Assembly: GCF_018873765.1 (NCBI RefSeq)
Contig: NC_057918.1
Location: forward strand, 40,463,871-40,527,870
DNA from: Telopea speciosissima
Taxonomy: Eukaryota > Streptophyta > Magnoliopsida > Proteales > Proteaceae
Length of the DNA: 64,000 nt
Direction: 5' to 3'
This document shows, piece by piece, positions 21,905 to 33,595 of this stretch (positions are counted from its first letter, which is position 1; every line of letters begins with the position of its first letter). Position numbers and translations under genes: made by a program. Under the pieces are notes generated by a model, which was given only the letters and a program-made list of their open reading frames with translations, ran no database searches and had not been told where the DNA came from.

Positions 21905-22235
21905 ATCAATCAGCGCCCATTCGAACGCCAGTTGATCTATGCCTGTGGTTCAATGCCCACATCGATTTGCGCCCATTGATCAGCGTCCATTTGAATGCCA
22001 GTCGTTCTGCGCCTGTGATTCGACACCTGTCCATCGATCAGCGCCCATTCAAAAGCTAGTCGATCTGCGCCTGGGGTTCTATCCGTGCCCATTGATCAAT
22101 GCTCATTCGAACGCGAGTCATTCTGCGCCTGTGGTTCGATGCTTGCCCATCGATCAGCGCCCATTCGAATGCTAGTCGATCTGCGCCTATGGTTTGACAC
22201 CCGCATCGATCCGTGCCCATAGGTGAATAGCGCTT
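21905..22235. repeat. 58-bp tandem repeat, about five copies
   Basis: Units built on gcgcccattcgaatgccag, then tcgatctgcgcctgtggttc, then gcccatcgatca. Three neighbouring units are exactly 58 bp by count; the outer ones are longer. Confidence 0.75.
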
Positions 22236-22247
22236 GTTTTTATTTGT

Positions 22248-22560
22248 GGTCCTTCAACGTCCGTCTATCGATCCACGCCTGCGGTCAATTCAACCCCCCT
22301 TTGTCATCCACGGTCCTTCGACACCCGTCTATCGATTCAGTGCCCATTTGTGTCCGCAGTCCTTCGAAGCCCGCCCATCGATCTGCGCCTGCGATCGATC
22401 AGTGCCCCTTTGTCATCCGCAGTCCTTTGACTCCCGTCTATCAATTCAATGCCCATTTGTGTCTGTGGTCCTTCGACGCCCGCCTATCGATCCGCGCCTG
22501 CTATCGATCAACACCCCTTTGTCATCTGTGGTCCTTCGATGCCCTTCTATCTATCGACAC
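22248..22560. repeat. About 110-bp compound tandem repeat, 2.5 copies
   Basis: Alternating sub-units of about 63 and 47 bp, each starting ggtccttcgacgcccg. The 63-bp type ends in ccctttgtcatccgc and the 47-bp type contains gcccatttgtgtc. Confidence 0.65.
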
Positions 22561-23532
22561 CCATAAGGGGTTCGCGACTGCCTCTGCTCTGCGGCCCTTT
22601 AGGTACACGTCCCTCTCTTCTCTTGGCTTGGCTTCCATTTGGCATGGTGCCTTTTGGAGCTTGGTTCTCCTCATAGTCTCGTGCAGACGACCTTGATCAT
22701 TAGTCTTATTCGCTTCCTTGTCCGCGCCTGTTGGCACCCTCTCTTTTTTTTTTTTTTTTTTGGTTGTATTGAGTCGAATTCGCCTTTGGCCATAGACACA
22801 TCTTTACTCGAACCTTGTCCTCGACCCCTCGCAAACTTCAACCTCAGACCTCGAACCTCGAACCTCATCCTCGGACCTCGAACCTCGAGCCTCGCCCATG
22901 TCCATACCTTAAATCTCGAGCCTCACCCATGTCCATGGCCTGTCGTCTACGGCCCTTTGCCATTGCATTTTTTTTTTTTGGTACCTTTCCTCTTGGGTTT
23001 GCTTGTTGGTCGTTGCAGCTTGCTTTCTACTCTCCTAGGTTGGTGGCTTGATGTTGGGGGACTATTACTCGAGTAAGTAGCCTTCCTTGCCATTGTCCAT
23101 GACATCTAGCGAATCTGACTCCGCCACTGTTGTGGTTGGGTCCATGGATGGCCCTCTTCAAGGTTGTCTTCTTTTGTAGTCACTCTCCCCCCATTACCTC
23201 CTCCCAGACCTACTTCTAGTGACGGGGAGGATGTCGTTGATAGTCCTGACCCAAAAGGTAGTCCTTCTAGAGATGATGCTGGGGTGGCACTCCTTCTAAG
23301 ATTGTCCTTCGCGCCTCGAGGGAGTCGATCGTTCCTTCTCCCACTAAGCGGATGAGGTCTGCCTTTATGAGGTTTTCGTCTCCTATAGCCAGCTTTCCTT
23401 TTGGATTTCTGTGGTTGGATCCACGTTCCTTTGTGTATTACTCTTCGTCACTTGTATATGGCTGACTGGCTTTGGTAGTCGTTCAACCCTGATGGCCTTG
23501 CTCCTTGATAGTTCTCGGTCTTTGTTGGTCTG

Positions 23533-23892
23533 CAGACCTTGGCGGCATTGTGCCTTGGCGATCTATGGACCTTGGTGGCATTGCGCCTTGATGGTCTACG
23601 GACCTTGGTGGCATTGTGCCTTGGTGGTCTACGGACCTTGGTGGCATTAAGCCTTGGTGGCCTTGTGCCTTGTGGTCAGCAGACCTTGGTGGCATTGAAC
23701 CTCGGTGATCTACGGACCTTGGTGGCATTGCGCCTTGGTGGTCAACGGACCTTAGTGGCATTGAGCCTTGGTGGTCTACGGACCTTGGTGGCCTTGCACC
23801 TTGTAGTCAGTGGACCTTGGTGCCATTGAGCCTCAGTGGTCTACGAACCTTGGTGGTATTGCGCCTTGGTGGTCAGCGGACCTTGGTGTGGT
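23533..23892. repeat. 33-bp tandem repeat, ten copies
   Basis: The unit is gaccttggtggcattgcgcc followed by ttggtggtctacg. Eight units are exactly 33 bp, one is 48 and one is 32. Because the period is a multiple of three, frames stay open on both strands and should not be read as genes. Confidence 0.88.
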
Positions 23893-24104
23893 GGAAGCGA
23901 TCCGATTGATGGGTAGGAGTAGATGAGTATATCCTAATATAAATTTCAAATTATCCTTAAAAACTGTAATTTGTAATGTGACTTACTGTGTACTGTGGCT
24001 GACATCTGACTACGCTACTGCTACTGTTGTTACTGCTACTACTACTACTGTTACTACTGGTGACTTTGCTGCTACTACTAGCGGTACTACTGCTGCTACT
24101 CTTA

Positions 24105-25390
24105 TTGGTAATACTTCTTCAGGTGCTTTGAGTTCCAAGTACGGTCTACCTTCTTGCCCCTCGGAGTTTTCAAGCTGTAGGTCCCTGGACGTATCTACTT
24201 GGAAACTATGTACGATTCTTCCCAGTTAGGCAACAACTTCGCTTCTTTCCGTGGTTGTGATGCACTTGCCCTCCTTAGGACTAGGTTTCCCTAGTGGAAT
24301 AGCCATTCTCTTACTCTGGCATTATAGTACTTGGCTGTTCACTGTTGATATGCCACATTTCTCAGGAGTGCCTTCTTGCGTACCTCATCCAGGAAGTCCA
24401 GGTTTGCTCATAGTCCATCGTTGTAGGTGCGCTCGTTGAAGTGCAGTACTCTGTGGGACATTGCGAGGACCTCTACTGGTGCCAGTGCCTCTGTGCCATA
24501 TACTAGGCGGAATGGGCTTTCTCCTGTGGATGTCCTTACTGTGGTTCGGTTTGCCCATGGGACACTTGGTAGTTCCTCGACCCACTTCCCTTTGGCTCCT
24601 TCTAGCTTCTTCTTGATTCCATCCAACAGTGTTTTGTTTCTCACCTCCACCTGACCATTGGCCTGTGGGTAGGCTACCAAAATAGGCTGATAGTCAATGT
24701 TGTAGCTTTGACAGAAGGCTTTGAACTTGGGGTTGTTGAACTGCTTCCCATTGTCTGAGACTAGTATCCTTGGTACTCCGAACCTGTAGATGACATCATC
24801 TCGAACAAAGTTTTCCATCTCGTTCTCTGTTATTTTGGCCAATGGCTTAGCCTCTACCCACTTGGTGAAGTAGTCTATGGCGACCACCAAGTACTTGTAG
24901 TTCCCCGATGCTACCGTGAAATCTCCTAGGATGTCTATCCCCCACATGGCAAAGGGAATGGGGTTGAGGATCGATGTCAATTTGGTGGCGAGTAGATGGT
25001 GTACTGGGGCGAACAATTGACATTGCTCGCAAGCCTTGACATACTGTATTACTTCCTCTTGCATCCGTGGTCAGTAGAACCCCAGATGGAGGACTTTGTA
25101 GGCTAGAGCTCGTCCTCCCATATGGCTTCCGCATATCCCCTCATGAACCTCTGCTAGGGCATACTGGGCGCCCTTGGGTCCTAGGCACCGAAGTAGTGGT
25201 GCTGTGACCCCCCTCTTGTATAGTACTCCGTCCAAGACGGTGTACTTTGCAGCTCTTATCCTTATCTTCCTTGCCTCGACCTTGTCTTCTGGTAAGACGT
25301 CGTCTATAGGTAGTTGAGTATAGGGTCCATCCAGCTAGGCCCCTCCTCAATCTCATTAACCTGCTTCTCTTAGTATGTTGACTCATGTAG
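24105..25390 (-). pseudogene. TAT integrase, broken
   Basis: Reads from the linker (EEGPSWMDPILNYL, then a frameshift, then LPEDKVEARKIRIRAAKYTVL) through the integrase zinc region to the core. The 24408-25064 frame has all three acidic positions: AIDYFTKW, LVSDNGKQF and the Glu in NGQVEVRNKTL. A TGA at 25071-25073 sits where the family has Trp (FYWPRM). The C-terminal part (NLVLRRASAS ... WEESY) continues with stops to about 24105. The N-terminal side is cut from the RNase H by the solo LTR at 25391. Confidence 0.9.
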
Positions 25391-27538
25391 TGATCGTGTC
25401 AGTAATCGGTCAAAAATAAAACCCTAAATTAATCTAGCAAGTAGCAAGTAAGGGGTCGATCTATAGGGAACTGGAAAGCTAAACTACTAAGATGATGAGA
25501 TGAAAGTGATGAAAATTAAATTGCAATAAATCTGATTTTAAAACTACGAACAAAAGAAACAAATCTAAGCTAACAATGCAAATACGGGAGAAGACTATCC
25601 TTAGGGTTCAAATCCCCAATGGGTTGCATGCTTCGGTTTATTATAACCACAACCCTAATAATATCATAGAATGTAGGGTTCCTCCTAGGTATGGACTATC
25701 TTGACGAGTACTATCATCCTTCGCTTATAGGGCTCGGCACGCTTAGTTCGTTTAGCTATAATCCATCATTAGTACAACCACATAAGAACAAAATACCATT
25801 GCTTGAATGAAAAATAATGAATCACAGAAACAGAATTTTCCAACTAAATACATCGATTAAAATCATCCAAACAGGGATGGGGTCTCAACATCAAGCAATC
25901 AAGCATACAAACCAGAATTTTAAATAGCAAACACCATTAGTTCATCTACACCTAAAGATAGAGGGAACTTAGCCAATCATGGTGCTAACCGACAATGGGC
26001 AGCAATGGTGACGACGATCTATGGTGATGAAGCTGCTGGAATAGTGATCCTCCTCCCCTTACCGAACCCAAAATCCAAAAACAAAAACAAAAGAAACAAA
26101 AGAAGAAAGATGAAAAATAAGAAGAGAAGAGGGCATGGCTGCTTGCTTTGGGAATGGGATCCCTCTCTAATCTGTCCGTAGGTTTTTATAACTATTGGTG
26201 TTTAAAAATAAGAAATTTATTAATAAAAAAAAGAAAAAGAAAGCGATAATCCGTGGGGGATTTGGATAGAAGAGATATAAGAGGAGAGAGAGAGAAGTGG
26301 AATAGAATTAGGAAAGGTAGGACCCGTGAGTAAGGGTGTTAAACGGTCCGGTTTCGGTTAAACGGTTTGGTTTAGTTCGGTTTTGACTGCTTGAGGGTAG
26401 AAATCGTAACCAAACCATTTAGTTAATCAAAACCTGGACCGTTTAGTAAATGGTTTTGATTAAACAGTTTTAAAATGGTTTCGGTTAAATGGTTCTATAC
26501 GGTTTTACACGGTTTCGATTAAGTTGTTCTATACACATTTGCTACTCTATTTACTAATACTAGTTATTAGTTAATAGTTATTACATATTACTTACTAAGT
26601 TATTAGTTTTTTTTTTTTTTTGAGAAAGGAAATCATTTATGGAGACACGTGACTACTTAGTAGTTGCTACTTGCTAGGTTTTGATTTTTTGTTTATCAAA
26701 AAAATAAAAGTTGTTAGGTTTTTAAACAGTTAGATGGTTTGGTTATAATCGGTTATGGTCTATTCGGTTTCGATTTAAACGGTTCGGTTTGGTTTTGGTA
26801 AACGGTTTCGGTTTGGTTTTGACACCCTTACCCGTGAGGGATTTGAGAGGGAGAGGGAGAGAGAGAGCGAGAGAGAATTGAAGTTGGAGAGATAGATAAA
26901 ACCATAGTAAATGAGAGAGAGATATTGAAGAGAGAGAATTTAATCTAAATTATCAATTTGATCAAAATTCTCTTTTTGAGAATATCTCTCCTTCCTGGCC
27001 CCAGGTGGACCCAACTCGAGAATTAAAGTTGCCCCAATTAATATTTCGGATGATATGAGCCCAATATCGGATATCTTCTGAAAATTTCTCAATTTTTTGA
27101 AATTATAGTTATGCCCTTTGGTCTTCAGTGAAGCTTCTTCCCATCTCGCCCTTGATCACATGTGAGTCGATCCATAGGTAGACTGGTGCCTAGATTGCAT
27201 CGACTCCTTCCATTCAGCATCTTTTATGTGCATGACCCTGTAACACCCTTTTTACATTTTACCCCTGAGGCCAAATTCGATGGAACTAGGTGAGGACCAC
27301 CCCTTGAACCCAAAAATACAAGAGGTCTTCATTGGGCCGGGCTTGTGTAGCATTGAACTCCTCCAACTTGGTTTTCTCAATTCAGGCTCCGAAAATGTAT
27401 TTTTTCTCCAATTCTTCCCATATGCTGAAAATACCCCTGTACCCTGAAATAGGCAGAAAATACCCAAGGTAGCTCCATTCTAAGCAGATAAAAATGTAGA
27501 ATTAAATGGAATAATTTCACACATAAATGTGCTCATCA
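25391..27538. mobile_element. Solo LTR nested in the TAT element
   Basis: A block of 2148 bp (about 1640 bp without its own MITE) that starts tgatcgtgtcag and ends gtgctcatca, a TG...CA pair. It is flanked by tgtag at 25386-25390 and 27539-27543. Removing it rejoins the TAT polyprotein, since KILHE on the right continues into the EEGPSWMDPI linker frame on the left. No gag or pol and no second copy of its ends is seen, which favours a solo LTR; a short non-autonomous LTR element is the alternative. Confidence 0.78.
26331..26830. mobile_element. hAT-type MITE nested in the solo LTR
   Basis: 500 bp with ends taagggtgttaaa and gacaccctta and an exact 8-bp target duplication cccgtgag at 26323-26330 and 26831-26838. 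The interior is made of ggtttcggttaaacgg-type runs. An 8-bp duplication and TA(A/G)GGGTGT ends fit the hAT superfamily. No coding capacity. Confidence 0.9.
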
Positions 27539-27543
27539 TGTAG

Positions 27544-28100
27544 TATTTTGATATAGATGGCACTGGCCAGGTTTTGAAGCTCATCATTGGCTGGACAGGG
27601 CGTTGGCCATGGCATTCTCGATCCTGGGAACTCGAACCATCTCGAACTTCACAAACCCCCCCGATCAATGCTCGAGCACGTGCTAGATATGACGCCATTC
27701 ACTCAACCTTCGCCCCATACTCTCCATTCACCTGGTTCACCACAAGCTAGGAATCACTCCGGATGGATAGGTGTGTGACTTGAATGGCCTTGGCCACTCG
27801 GAGTCCAGCCAGTAATGCTTCGTACTCTGCTTCGTTATTGGATGCTGGGAAGGTGAATCGGAGAGCATACTGGATTCGAAATCCTTCGGGGCTGGTGAGT
27901 ATGAAGCCAGCCCCACTTCTTGCGACGTTACTCGAACCATCCATGTACATCTCCCACAATCCTCGATCATGCTCCTCTGGTTCTTCTGCTTCTGGCTCGA
28001 TCTCAATTAAAGTGCATTCGACGATAAAGTCCGCCAAAGCTTGGCCTTTGATGGCCGTCCTTGGTTAGAACCTGATGTCATGTTCGCTCAACTCTACCGC
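27544..28100 (-). pseudogene. TAT additional RNase H domain
   Basis: A second, archaeal-type RNase H lies downstream of the RT-RNase H. The 27747-28037 frame shows the first Asp in WEMYMDGSSN, then the block SPEGFRIQYALRFTFPASNN, the Glu in NNEAEYEALLAGL and the Asp in LSIRSDS. It continues through a stop into ENAMANALS. This domain is typical of the TAT group. It degrades RNA in the RNA-DNA hybrid; this copy is interrupted. Confidence 0.88.
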
Positions 28101-28196
28101 CCAGGCAATCAACCATCCAAAGACGTCTGACTTGTGTAGCACCTTCTTCAATGGTAGGTTGGTGAGTACTATGATGGTATGGGCTTAGAAATAGGG

Positions 28197-29590
28197 TCAT
28201 AGCTTTCTGGCTATAATCACTAGTGCATACGCTACCTTCTCGATCTTTGTGTACCTGGTCTCTGCGTCAATCAAGACATGACTGACATAGTAGATGGGCC
28301 TCTGTACCTTTGCTTCCTCCTTCAACAGTACTGCGCTTACAACTACTGGGGTTGCAACCAGGTAGATCTGCAGCTCTTCATTGGGTTCTGGTAGCCCTCG
28401 CAGTGGTGGGTTCTCTAGGTACTCTTTCAACTCCTCAAATGCTTTCTGACACTCCTCCGTCCATGCAAAGTCTTTTGGACTTCGGAGGTTCTTCAATGTC
28501 TTGAAGTAGGGTAGGCATTTGTCCCCCTACCGTGATACGAACCTCGACAGGGTGACGATCCTTCCATTCAACCTCTATACTTTTTTGACCGTCCGAGGTG
28601 GTGACTTCTCTTGGATGGCCTTGACTTTGGATGGGTTGACTTCTATGCCCTATACTGAGACCATGAACCCCAGGAACTTCCCTGATGTAACTCCGAAGAT
28701 GCAATTTGCAGGGTTTAGCTTCATCTGGTTCCTTCTCAGCACAGTGAACACTTCCTCCAAGTCAGTCAGGTGTTGGTGGGCTTGGACACTTTTCACGAGC
28801 ATGTCATCCACGTACACCTCCATATTACGTCCGATCTGTTCCTCGAACATCTTATTGACCATCCTCTGGTAAGTGGCCCTTGCATTCTTCAGTCCGAACG
28901 ACATGACACGGTAGCAATAGTTCTCCTTGTTCATTCAGAATGCGGTGTAAGACTCATCATCCTCATGCATGAGGATCAGGTTGTAACCAGAGTAGGCGTC
29001 CATGAAACTCAGCATCTCATGGCCAGCGGTTGCATCGATCAACAAGTCAATCCTAGGGAGTGGGTATTCATCCTTTGGGCATGCTTTGTTCAAGTCGGTG
29101 TAGTGCACATTCTCCACTTCCCGTTGGGCTTTGGTACCATGACCACGTTCGCGAGCTAGGTAAGAAACTTCTCTTCTCTGATGAACCCCGATTGGCTCAA
29201 TTTCTCGACCTCTTCCTTGATAAGTGCTTGTCGATCGAGGGTAAAATTCCGCCGCTTCTATTGGACGGGCTTCCTGGTTGGGTCTACATGTAACCTGTGC
29301 TCTACTATGGATCTCGGTATGCCAGGCATGTCGACGGTTGACCATGCGAAGACATCCATGTTGGCTTGGAGGAGGTGTCCCAGTTCTTCTTTCTGTTCAT
29401 CGCTCAACAACAAGCCAACTTGTATGACCTTGGAAGGGTCATCCCTGCTGAGTGGCCATGGGATGAGATTCTCCATCAGCCTGCCTCGCTTCTCTGTTTG
29501 CTCATCTCTCTGGTTACTAACCAGGTTCTCCCATGTATAGTGCCATCCCATGTGTGTTGCTGTTGTTTTTCTTGACAAAGGTGGCATAGC
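28197..29590 (-). pseudogene. TAT reverse transcriptase with RNase H, broken
   Basis: Starts with the conserved pre-RT block (DVFAWSTVDMPGIPRSIVEH). RT fingers follow after a frameshift (DLNKACPKDEYPLPRID, MLSFMDAYSGYN). A TGA follows DDESYTAF at about 28935. RT continues as VMSFGLKNARATYQRM with an intact YVDDMLVKS active site and a GKFLGFMV ending. The RT-linked RNase H occupies 28197-28496 (WTEECQKAFEELKEYL ... RYTKIEKVAYAL). Catalytic residues survive but the frame is broken in several places. Confidence 0.9.
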
Positions 29591-29849
29591 ATTCTCTGGC
29601 CTTCTTCTGATCGCCTCAACCTTTGCCCACCCCGTGATCGGTGGGGAATTTCATCTTCAAGTGGAGTGGTGATACAACTCCTCTAAGGGCTATCAGAGAT
29701 GGTCACCCTATGAGGCTATTGAATGACACCATGGACCTAACAACCATGAAGTTCACCATGATGGTCACTTGTCAAGGGTGTTTTCCAAAGGTGACGGGTA
29801 GCTCTATAGTGCCTCTGATGGAGGCAGTGGCACCCGAGAATCCATGGAG

Positions 29850-29990
29850 GTAGTGGGCTCTGGCTTGAGTTGGTCATCCCCAAACCCAAATTGGCTGTAG
29901 GCTTCCAATGAGAGCACGTCCACAGACGCCCCTGTATCTATCAATACCTGGTGCACTGGTTGATTGGCTATCTCCACCTACACTACTAAG
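29850..29990 (-). pseudogene. TAT aspartic protease core
   Basis: Minus-strand translation around 29940 gives VLIDTGASVDVLSLEAY, the DTG motif of retropepsins, in the usual place between gag and RT. The catalytic Asp is intact here, unlike in the Tekay element. Confidence 0.82.
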
Positions 29991-30226
29991 GCATCCTCAT
30001 GTGGGAAACTCACACCTTCCAGGTCTGCATTCGAGAAGGAGATCACCATCTCGGTCTTCGCTAGCTTGCCTGGCTTCTCTGCTACTCCCACGAACCTGGC
30101 ATGGGCCTTGGCCTTTCTGGTAGACTCTTGCCTCTGTCCCCCAAGTATGGTGAGGATGTGGGCTCCCTTGGTGCCGCTTGGTTCTGGTACATCTCTCCTT
30201 TCCTCTGTGCGGTCTCTCTCCCTATC

Positions 30227-32027
30227 TCAATCTGCTTTCCTTTCTTCCCTTCTTGGTTCTTCTCTTTCTTGATCACAACCTCGGTCTCCTTGGCCCGAAT
30301 GGCCATCCTGCCTTCCTTTTATGTATTTGTTCAGACTCCCTTCTCTTAAAAGTTGCTCTATCTCCTTCTTCAGTTGATAGCAATCCTCTGTGTCATGTCC
30401 ATTGTCCTTTTGGAAGAGACAATACTTATTGGGATTGCGCTTCTCAGGCCCTGATAGCATCGATCGTGGCCATCGGAGTAGGTCACGATCTTGGATCTGC
30501 ATAAGGATCTAGGACCTGGTGATGTTTAGGGGTGTGAACTCCGGACTGCTCGCTCTCTTACTTCTCTCTGAGCGTCGGTCGTTCCTTTCGGTTGGGCGAT
30601 CGCCCTTCTCCTGTCGACGTTTGGTTCTTGACCTCTTTCTTTCTTTGTGCTCATCTGGTGCCGACCTCTTATTATCCTATGGCTTGGCTTCAATTGCTTT
30701 CTTCGTAGTACCTCGGCCATGTTGGCAGACTCATTACACCGCTCTAGAAGCTCTTTCATGGTCCTGGTCTCATGACATGCCAGGTCTTTGATCAAGTCAA
30801 GGTTGCATGCTGGGTCTGGTCGTCTAAGTCTCAGACCTCCAAGGACTCCTTAGTGAACCTACTGACATACTTCCTGAGGGACTCCCCAGGGTTCTGTATC
30901 ACATTCAACAGATTGACTATGGTCTTCTTTTGTTTGACGCTGCTCTGAAAATAGGTCACGAGCTGTTCACATAGCTCTACGAACGAACTTAACGACTTTG
31001 GTCGTAGTCTGGAGAACCATGAAGTGGTTGCACCTTTGAGGGATGCAGGGAATGCTCTGCAGGAGACCACATCTGATCCCCTATATAGGGTCATCATCTC
31101 GTTAAAGTAGTTGATATGGTCGTTGGGGTCTGTGGTACCATTGTAGAGTTCAAAGGTGGGTAACCTGAACCTGGAGGGGAGTAAGGTTGACATGATCTCT
31201 TCTGAGAAGGGATGTTGTCCAGTGATCGAGTGTGTCTCCCCCTTGGTCTGCTTCTTTAATCCTTCCAGCTTCTCATCTAGATCTCAGAGTCTCTTATCTA
31301 GCTCCTCATCCTGTGATGGTCCCTCCCGCCTGGCCGGACGCTCACTGTGACCTCGTTCTCGTCCTCTCCTTGAAGTCTCCTCCCACCTTGAGTGTTGGCG
31401 GGATGGTGAGTGATCACATCGTGATGAGCCCTGGCGTGAACATGAGGGGCTTTCTTCTCTGTAGGACTGGCTCTACCCTGGTGCGTAACTCCCCCCTAGT
31501 AGACCTTGGAACACCGATCTCCTTATTGAGCCTTCTGGATTGGGTATCACGGATCGGTGCGATGGTGTTCTCCCCCGGTCTGACCACATTGGGAGGTCTA
31601 CTGTTCTCTTAGGATGCTGGGAGGGATCTCCCCGCTATCTGGTGTGCCTCTCTGACCTGTCACCCCTGGGAGGTGACCGCCTAGGGCTCTGCTCCTGTCA
31701 AGGGTCTGTCCTACGACAGTGGGATGTTGCACGCTGCCTCAGGTAGTTGCGGAAGAGTTGTTGGTCATGGAGGATCTGTCGTTGCAAGTCATTGATCTGA
31801 CCTACAGTCGTCGGTGCAATGGGATCAAGTACTGGCTCCACGGCGGCTTCACTAGCTACTTCAGGGTTGAGGTCAATTACCCCAACTTGTTAGTTTTCGG
31901 GGACCCCCCTCTCCTGAGAGACATGGTCTGTGGCTTTGCGATGTGAGCTCTCTGGAGGAGGTGATCTGTTCCCCTCCCTTGCAGCATTGTTAGTGGAGGG
32001 AGCAGTCTTCTTGCCTCGTGGTGCCAT
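30227..32027 (-). pseudogene. TAT gag, interrupted
   Basis: Begins MAPRGKKTAPSTNN at 32027, meets a stop after ERGVPEN and continues in the same frame (VIDLNPEVASEAAVEPVLDP). The capsid-like domain is at 30831-31193 (FELYNGTTDPNDHINYFNEM, CRAFPASLKGATTSWF). The 30526-30795 frame covers the next block. The C-terminal motif CLFQKDNGHDTEDC (30227-30502) is the TAT-type C..H...C signature. Several frame breaks. Confidence 0.88.
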
Positions 32028-32077
32028 TATTGAACAGTTATGGAAACAAGCTAGTAGGTATGATGGCTAGCGTCGTT

Positions 32078-32101
32078 CCCACAGACGACGCCAATCTGTT
32101 G
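32078..32101 (-). other. Primer-binding region of the TAT element
   Basis: In element sense the base string ATTGGCGTCGTCTGTGGGAA follows the 5' LTR. This conserved stretch is shared with the second TAT copy (GATTTAATGTTGTCTGTGGG near 56150). I do not assign the priming tRNA. Confidence 0.6.
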
Positions 32102-32836
32102 AGTCAGGAAATCGTTCAAGGGTCCTTTCGAATGTCGTAACCTACAAAAGAACCTGGATGACAAAGGAGAACTGGTGTGGTTCCGGCCTAAGACTCTCCG
32201 ATGCCTAAGTTAGATCTCTCTGGGCAAACAGATGAATAATATAATTTAAGATGATCGATGGGGTGAGATACCTCTGCTTTTATAGCAGAATGTGGCGGTG
32301 TAGAGAGAGTTGATGGCGAGTGATCCTCGTAGTTGATAGAGTCCCTGGGTAGCAGGGCTCTTCCTTGGTTGGTTGTCTCCCTACGGGAGGTAGTGTCCCA
32401 GTAGGGTTGAGGTCCTTAGTAGATAGATATTTATACGTCTTAGTGTGTTGGATAAGGTCTTTGGTGCTCGAGTCCATCTGGGACTATGTTCTTGGTAGAC
32501 GGTACCCTGTACCCATTAGATGATGTATATCTTGTTGTTGGCGGTAGTAGCCTGCGTGTAGTACCTGGACTTGCTCGTTGATGGTAGTAGCCCGTAGTAC
32601 TTGGACTTGGTCGTTGATGGTAGTAGCCTGTAGTACCTGGACTTAGTCCTTGATGGTAGTAGCCTATAGTACATGGACTTAGTCCTTGATGGTAGTTGCC
32701 CGTAGTACCTGGACTTGGTCCTTTCCCATCCGGGTTACCAAGCGAGACGTAAGGTGGCCGGTCTTGGGATGGTCTCCCTGCTTGGGCCGGGACACGTGGT
32801 GGCTCACGATTGGTCGGTGTGATTTTGGGTTTATCA
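32102..32836 (-). repeat. 5' LTR of the TAT element
   Basis: 735 bp, a direct copy of the left LTR. The first base of the terminal TG is mutated (agtcagg). A TATA-like box (element sense TATAAAAG) at 32277-32284 would be the promoter core. The same 36-bp tandem repeats are at about 32545-32722. Confidence 0.92.
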
Positions 32837-32841
32837 TGTTG

Positions 32842-33343
32842 GATATTTTTGACATTGGATATATATTCATCAAACCTAATTTAATTGGATCATATCAATT
32901 AAATATAATTTTATTATGCGCTTATTATAATTGTTATATTTTGTGTAATTGGGCACTCTGTTCTAAGGTTGTTCTAATGTATAGCTCTTCAATGAGGATT
33001 GGTTGGAAATATAAATATGAGTAATTTAATGTGTTGAATACTGATCCATGGAAATTCCTGAATGGTTTACCGCTAGTCGTGTTTGGCAACATGAATTTTT
33101 GATAGTTACTTTTTCTTATACCTTATAATCACTTACCGTTGCATTTGTGGTGTGCCAATGATTGATGTCTATCGATCAGACTGACACAACAATATAAATG
33201 GTGATGGTGGTGACGCTCAATAAGTCTTTCACTACCTGTTTTAGCGAGCACATCCAAGTTAGAGAGTTGCCAGATTGTGATTAGTTGAAATCCTAGGTCT
33301 AGTAATTGTTTTGTAAAGAGTTTGTAAAAAGTATTATATTTTA
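32842..33343. other. AT-rich stretch, possible LTR remnant, no gene seen
   Basis: Starts gatatttttgacattgg right after the TAT target duplication. If the Mutator-like element is removed, this joins 38617 onward, which ends in sequence styled like a copia LTR. No coding signal. Confidence 0.4.
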
Positions 33344-33595
33344 GGGTTTTTTTTCACGTACTTCCCTTGAGGGATCACGTAATTACAAAAACACCCTCTC
33401 AGTTTTGGAAAATTCTGCGTGCTCCTTGAGATTCTTAACAGTTAACACATGCCCTTTTTCGTTAATGTAGGACTAACAACGTTAAAAACAAGGGATAAAC
33501 TGACAAAAATACCCTTACAAGAAAAATAAACCCGTAACTCATCTTCCCAAAATCGATTGGGGAAGAAGAGTTGCAAGTATCCTTGTAGGAAACAT
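33344..33595 (+). repeat. Left TIR of the Mutator-like element
   Basis: Pairs with the complement of 38392-38607 and 35392-35420, the right TIR being cut in two by the solo LTR. Confidence 0.82.

Larger units (their letters stand above)
21025..24104 (-). other. Long non-coding 3' region of the TAT element with tandem repeats
   Basis: About 3.1 kb between the integrase end and the polypurine tract. It is CT-rich on the plus strand (21356-21500, 21600-21840), with T-runs at 21617, 21697, 22746 and 22970. It holds three tandem-repeat families and an (ACT/GCT)n run at 24000-24105. The long open frames here come from low-complexity or 3n-periodic repeats and show no known domain. Long 3' regions of this kind are known in TAT-group elements. 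Confidence 0.7.
20268..32836 (-). mobile_element. TAT-type Ty3/gypsy retrotransposon, complete but decayed, with nested insertions
   Basis: Two direct LTRs of about 735 bp enclose, on the minus strand, a primer-site region, gag, protease, RT, RNase H, an additional RNase H, integrase and a 3-kb 3' region ending in a polypurine tract. The target duplication tgttg is present at 20263-20267 and 32837-32841, so the insertion is structurally complete. The extra RNase H between RNase H and integrase and the CLFQKDNGHDTEDC gag motif are features of the TAT (Ogre/Retand) group. A 2.1-kb solo LTR with its own MITE interrupts the stretch between the extra RNase H and integrase. Confidence 0.93.

Noticed and set aside
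21122..22700. Long plus-strand open frames rich in Phe, Ser and Leu
   Set aside because: They come from CT-rich low-complexity sequence in the antisense of a retrotransposon 3' region; no known domain.
23411..23830. Overlapping open frames on both strands (about 80-96 codons)
   Set aside because: They arise from the 33-bp tandem repeat, whose period keeps every frame open; composition is repetitive and no domain is seen.
20712..24105. CRISPR-like direct repeats
   Set aside because: The repeats are head-to-tail without unique spacers and sit inside a retrotransposon of a plant genome.
27252..27467. Minus-strand open frame as a continuation of the TAT polyprotein
   Set aside because: It lies inside the solo LTR (25391-27538), and removing that LTR restores the polyprotein without it.
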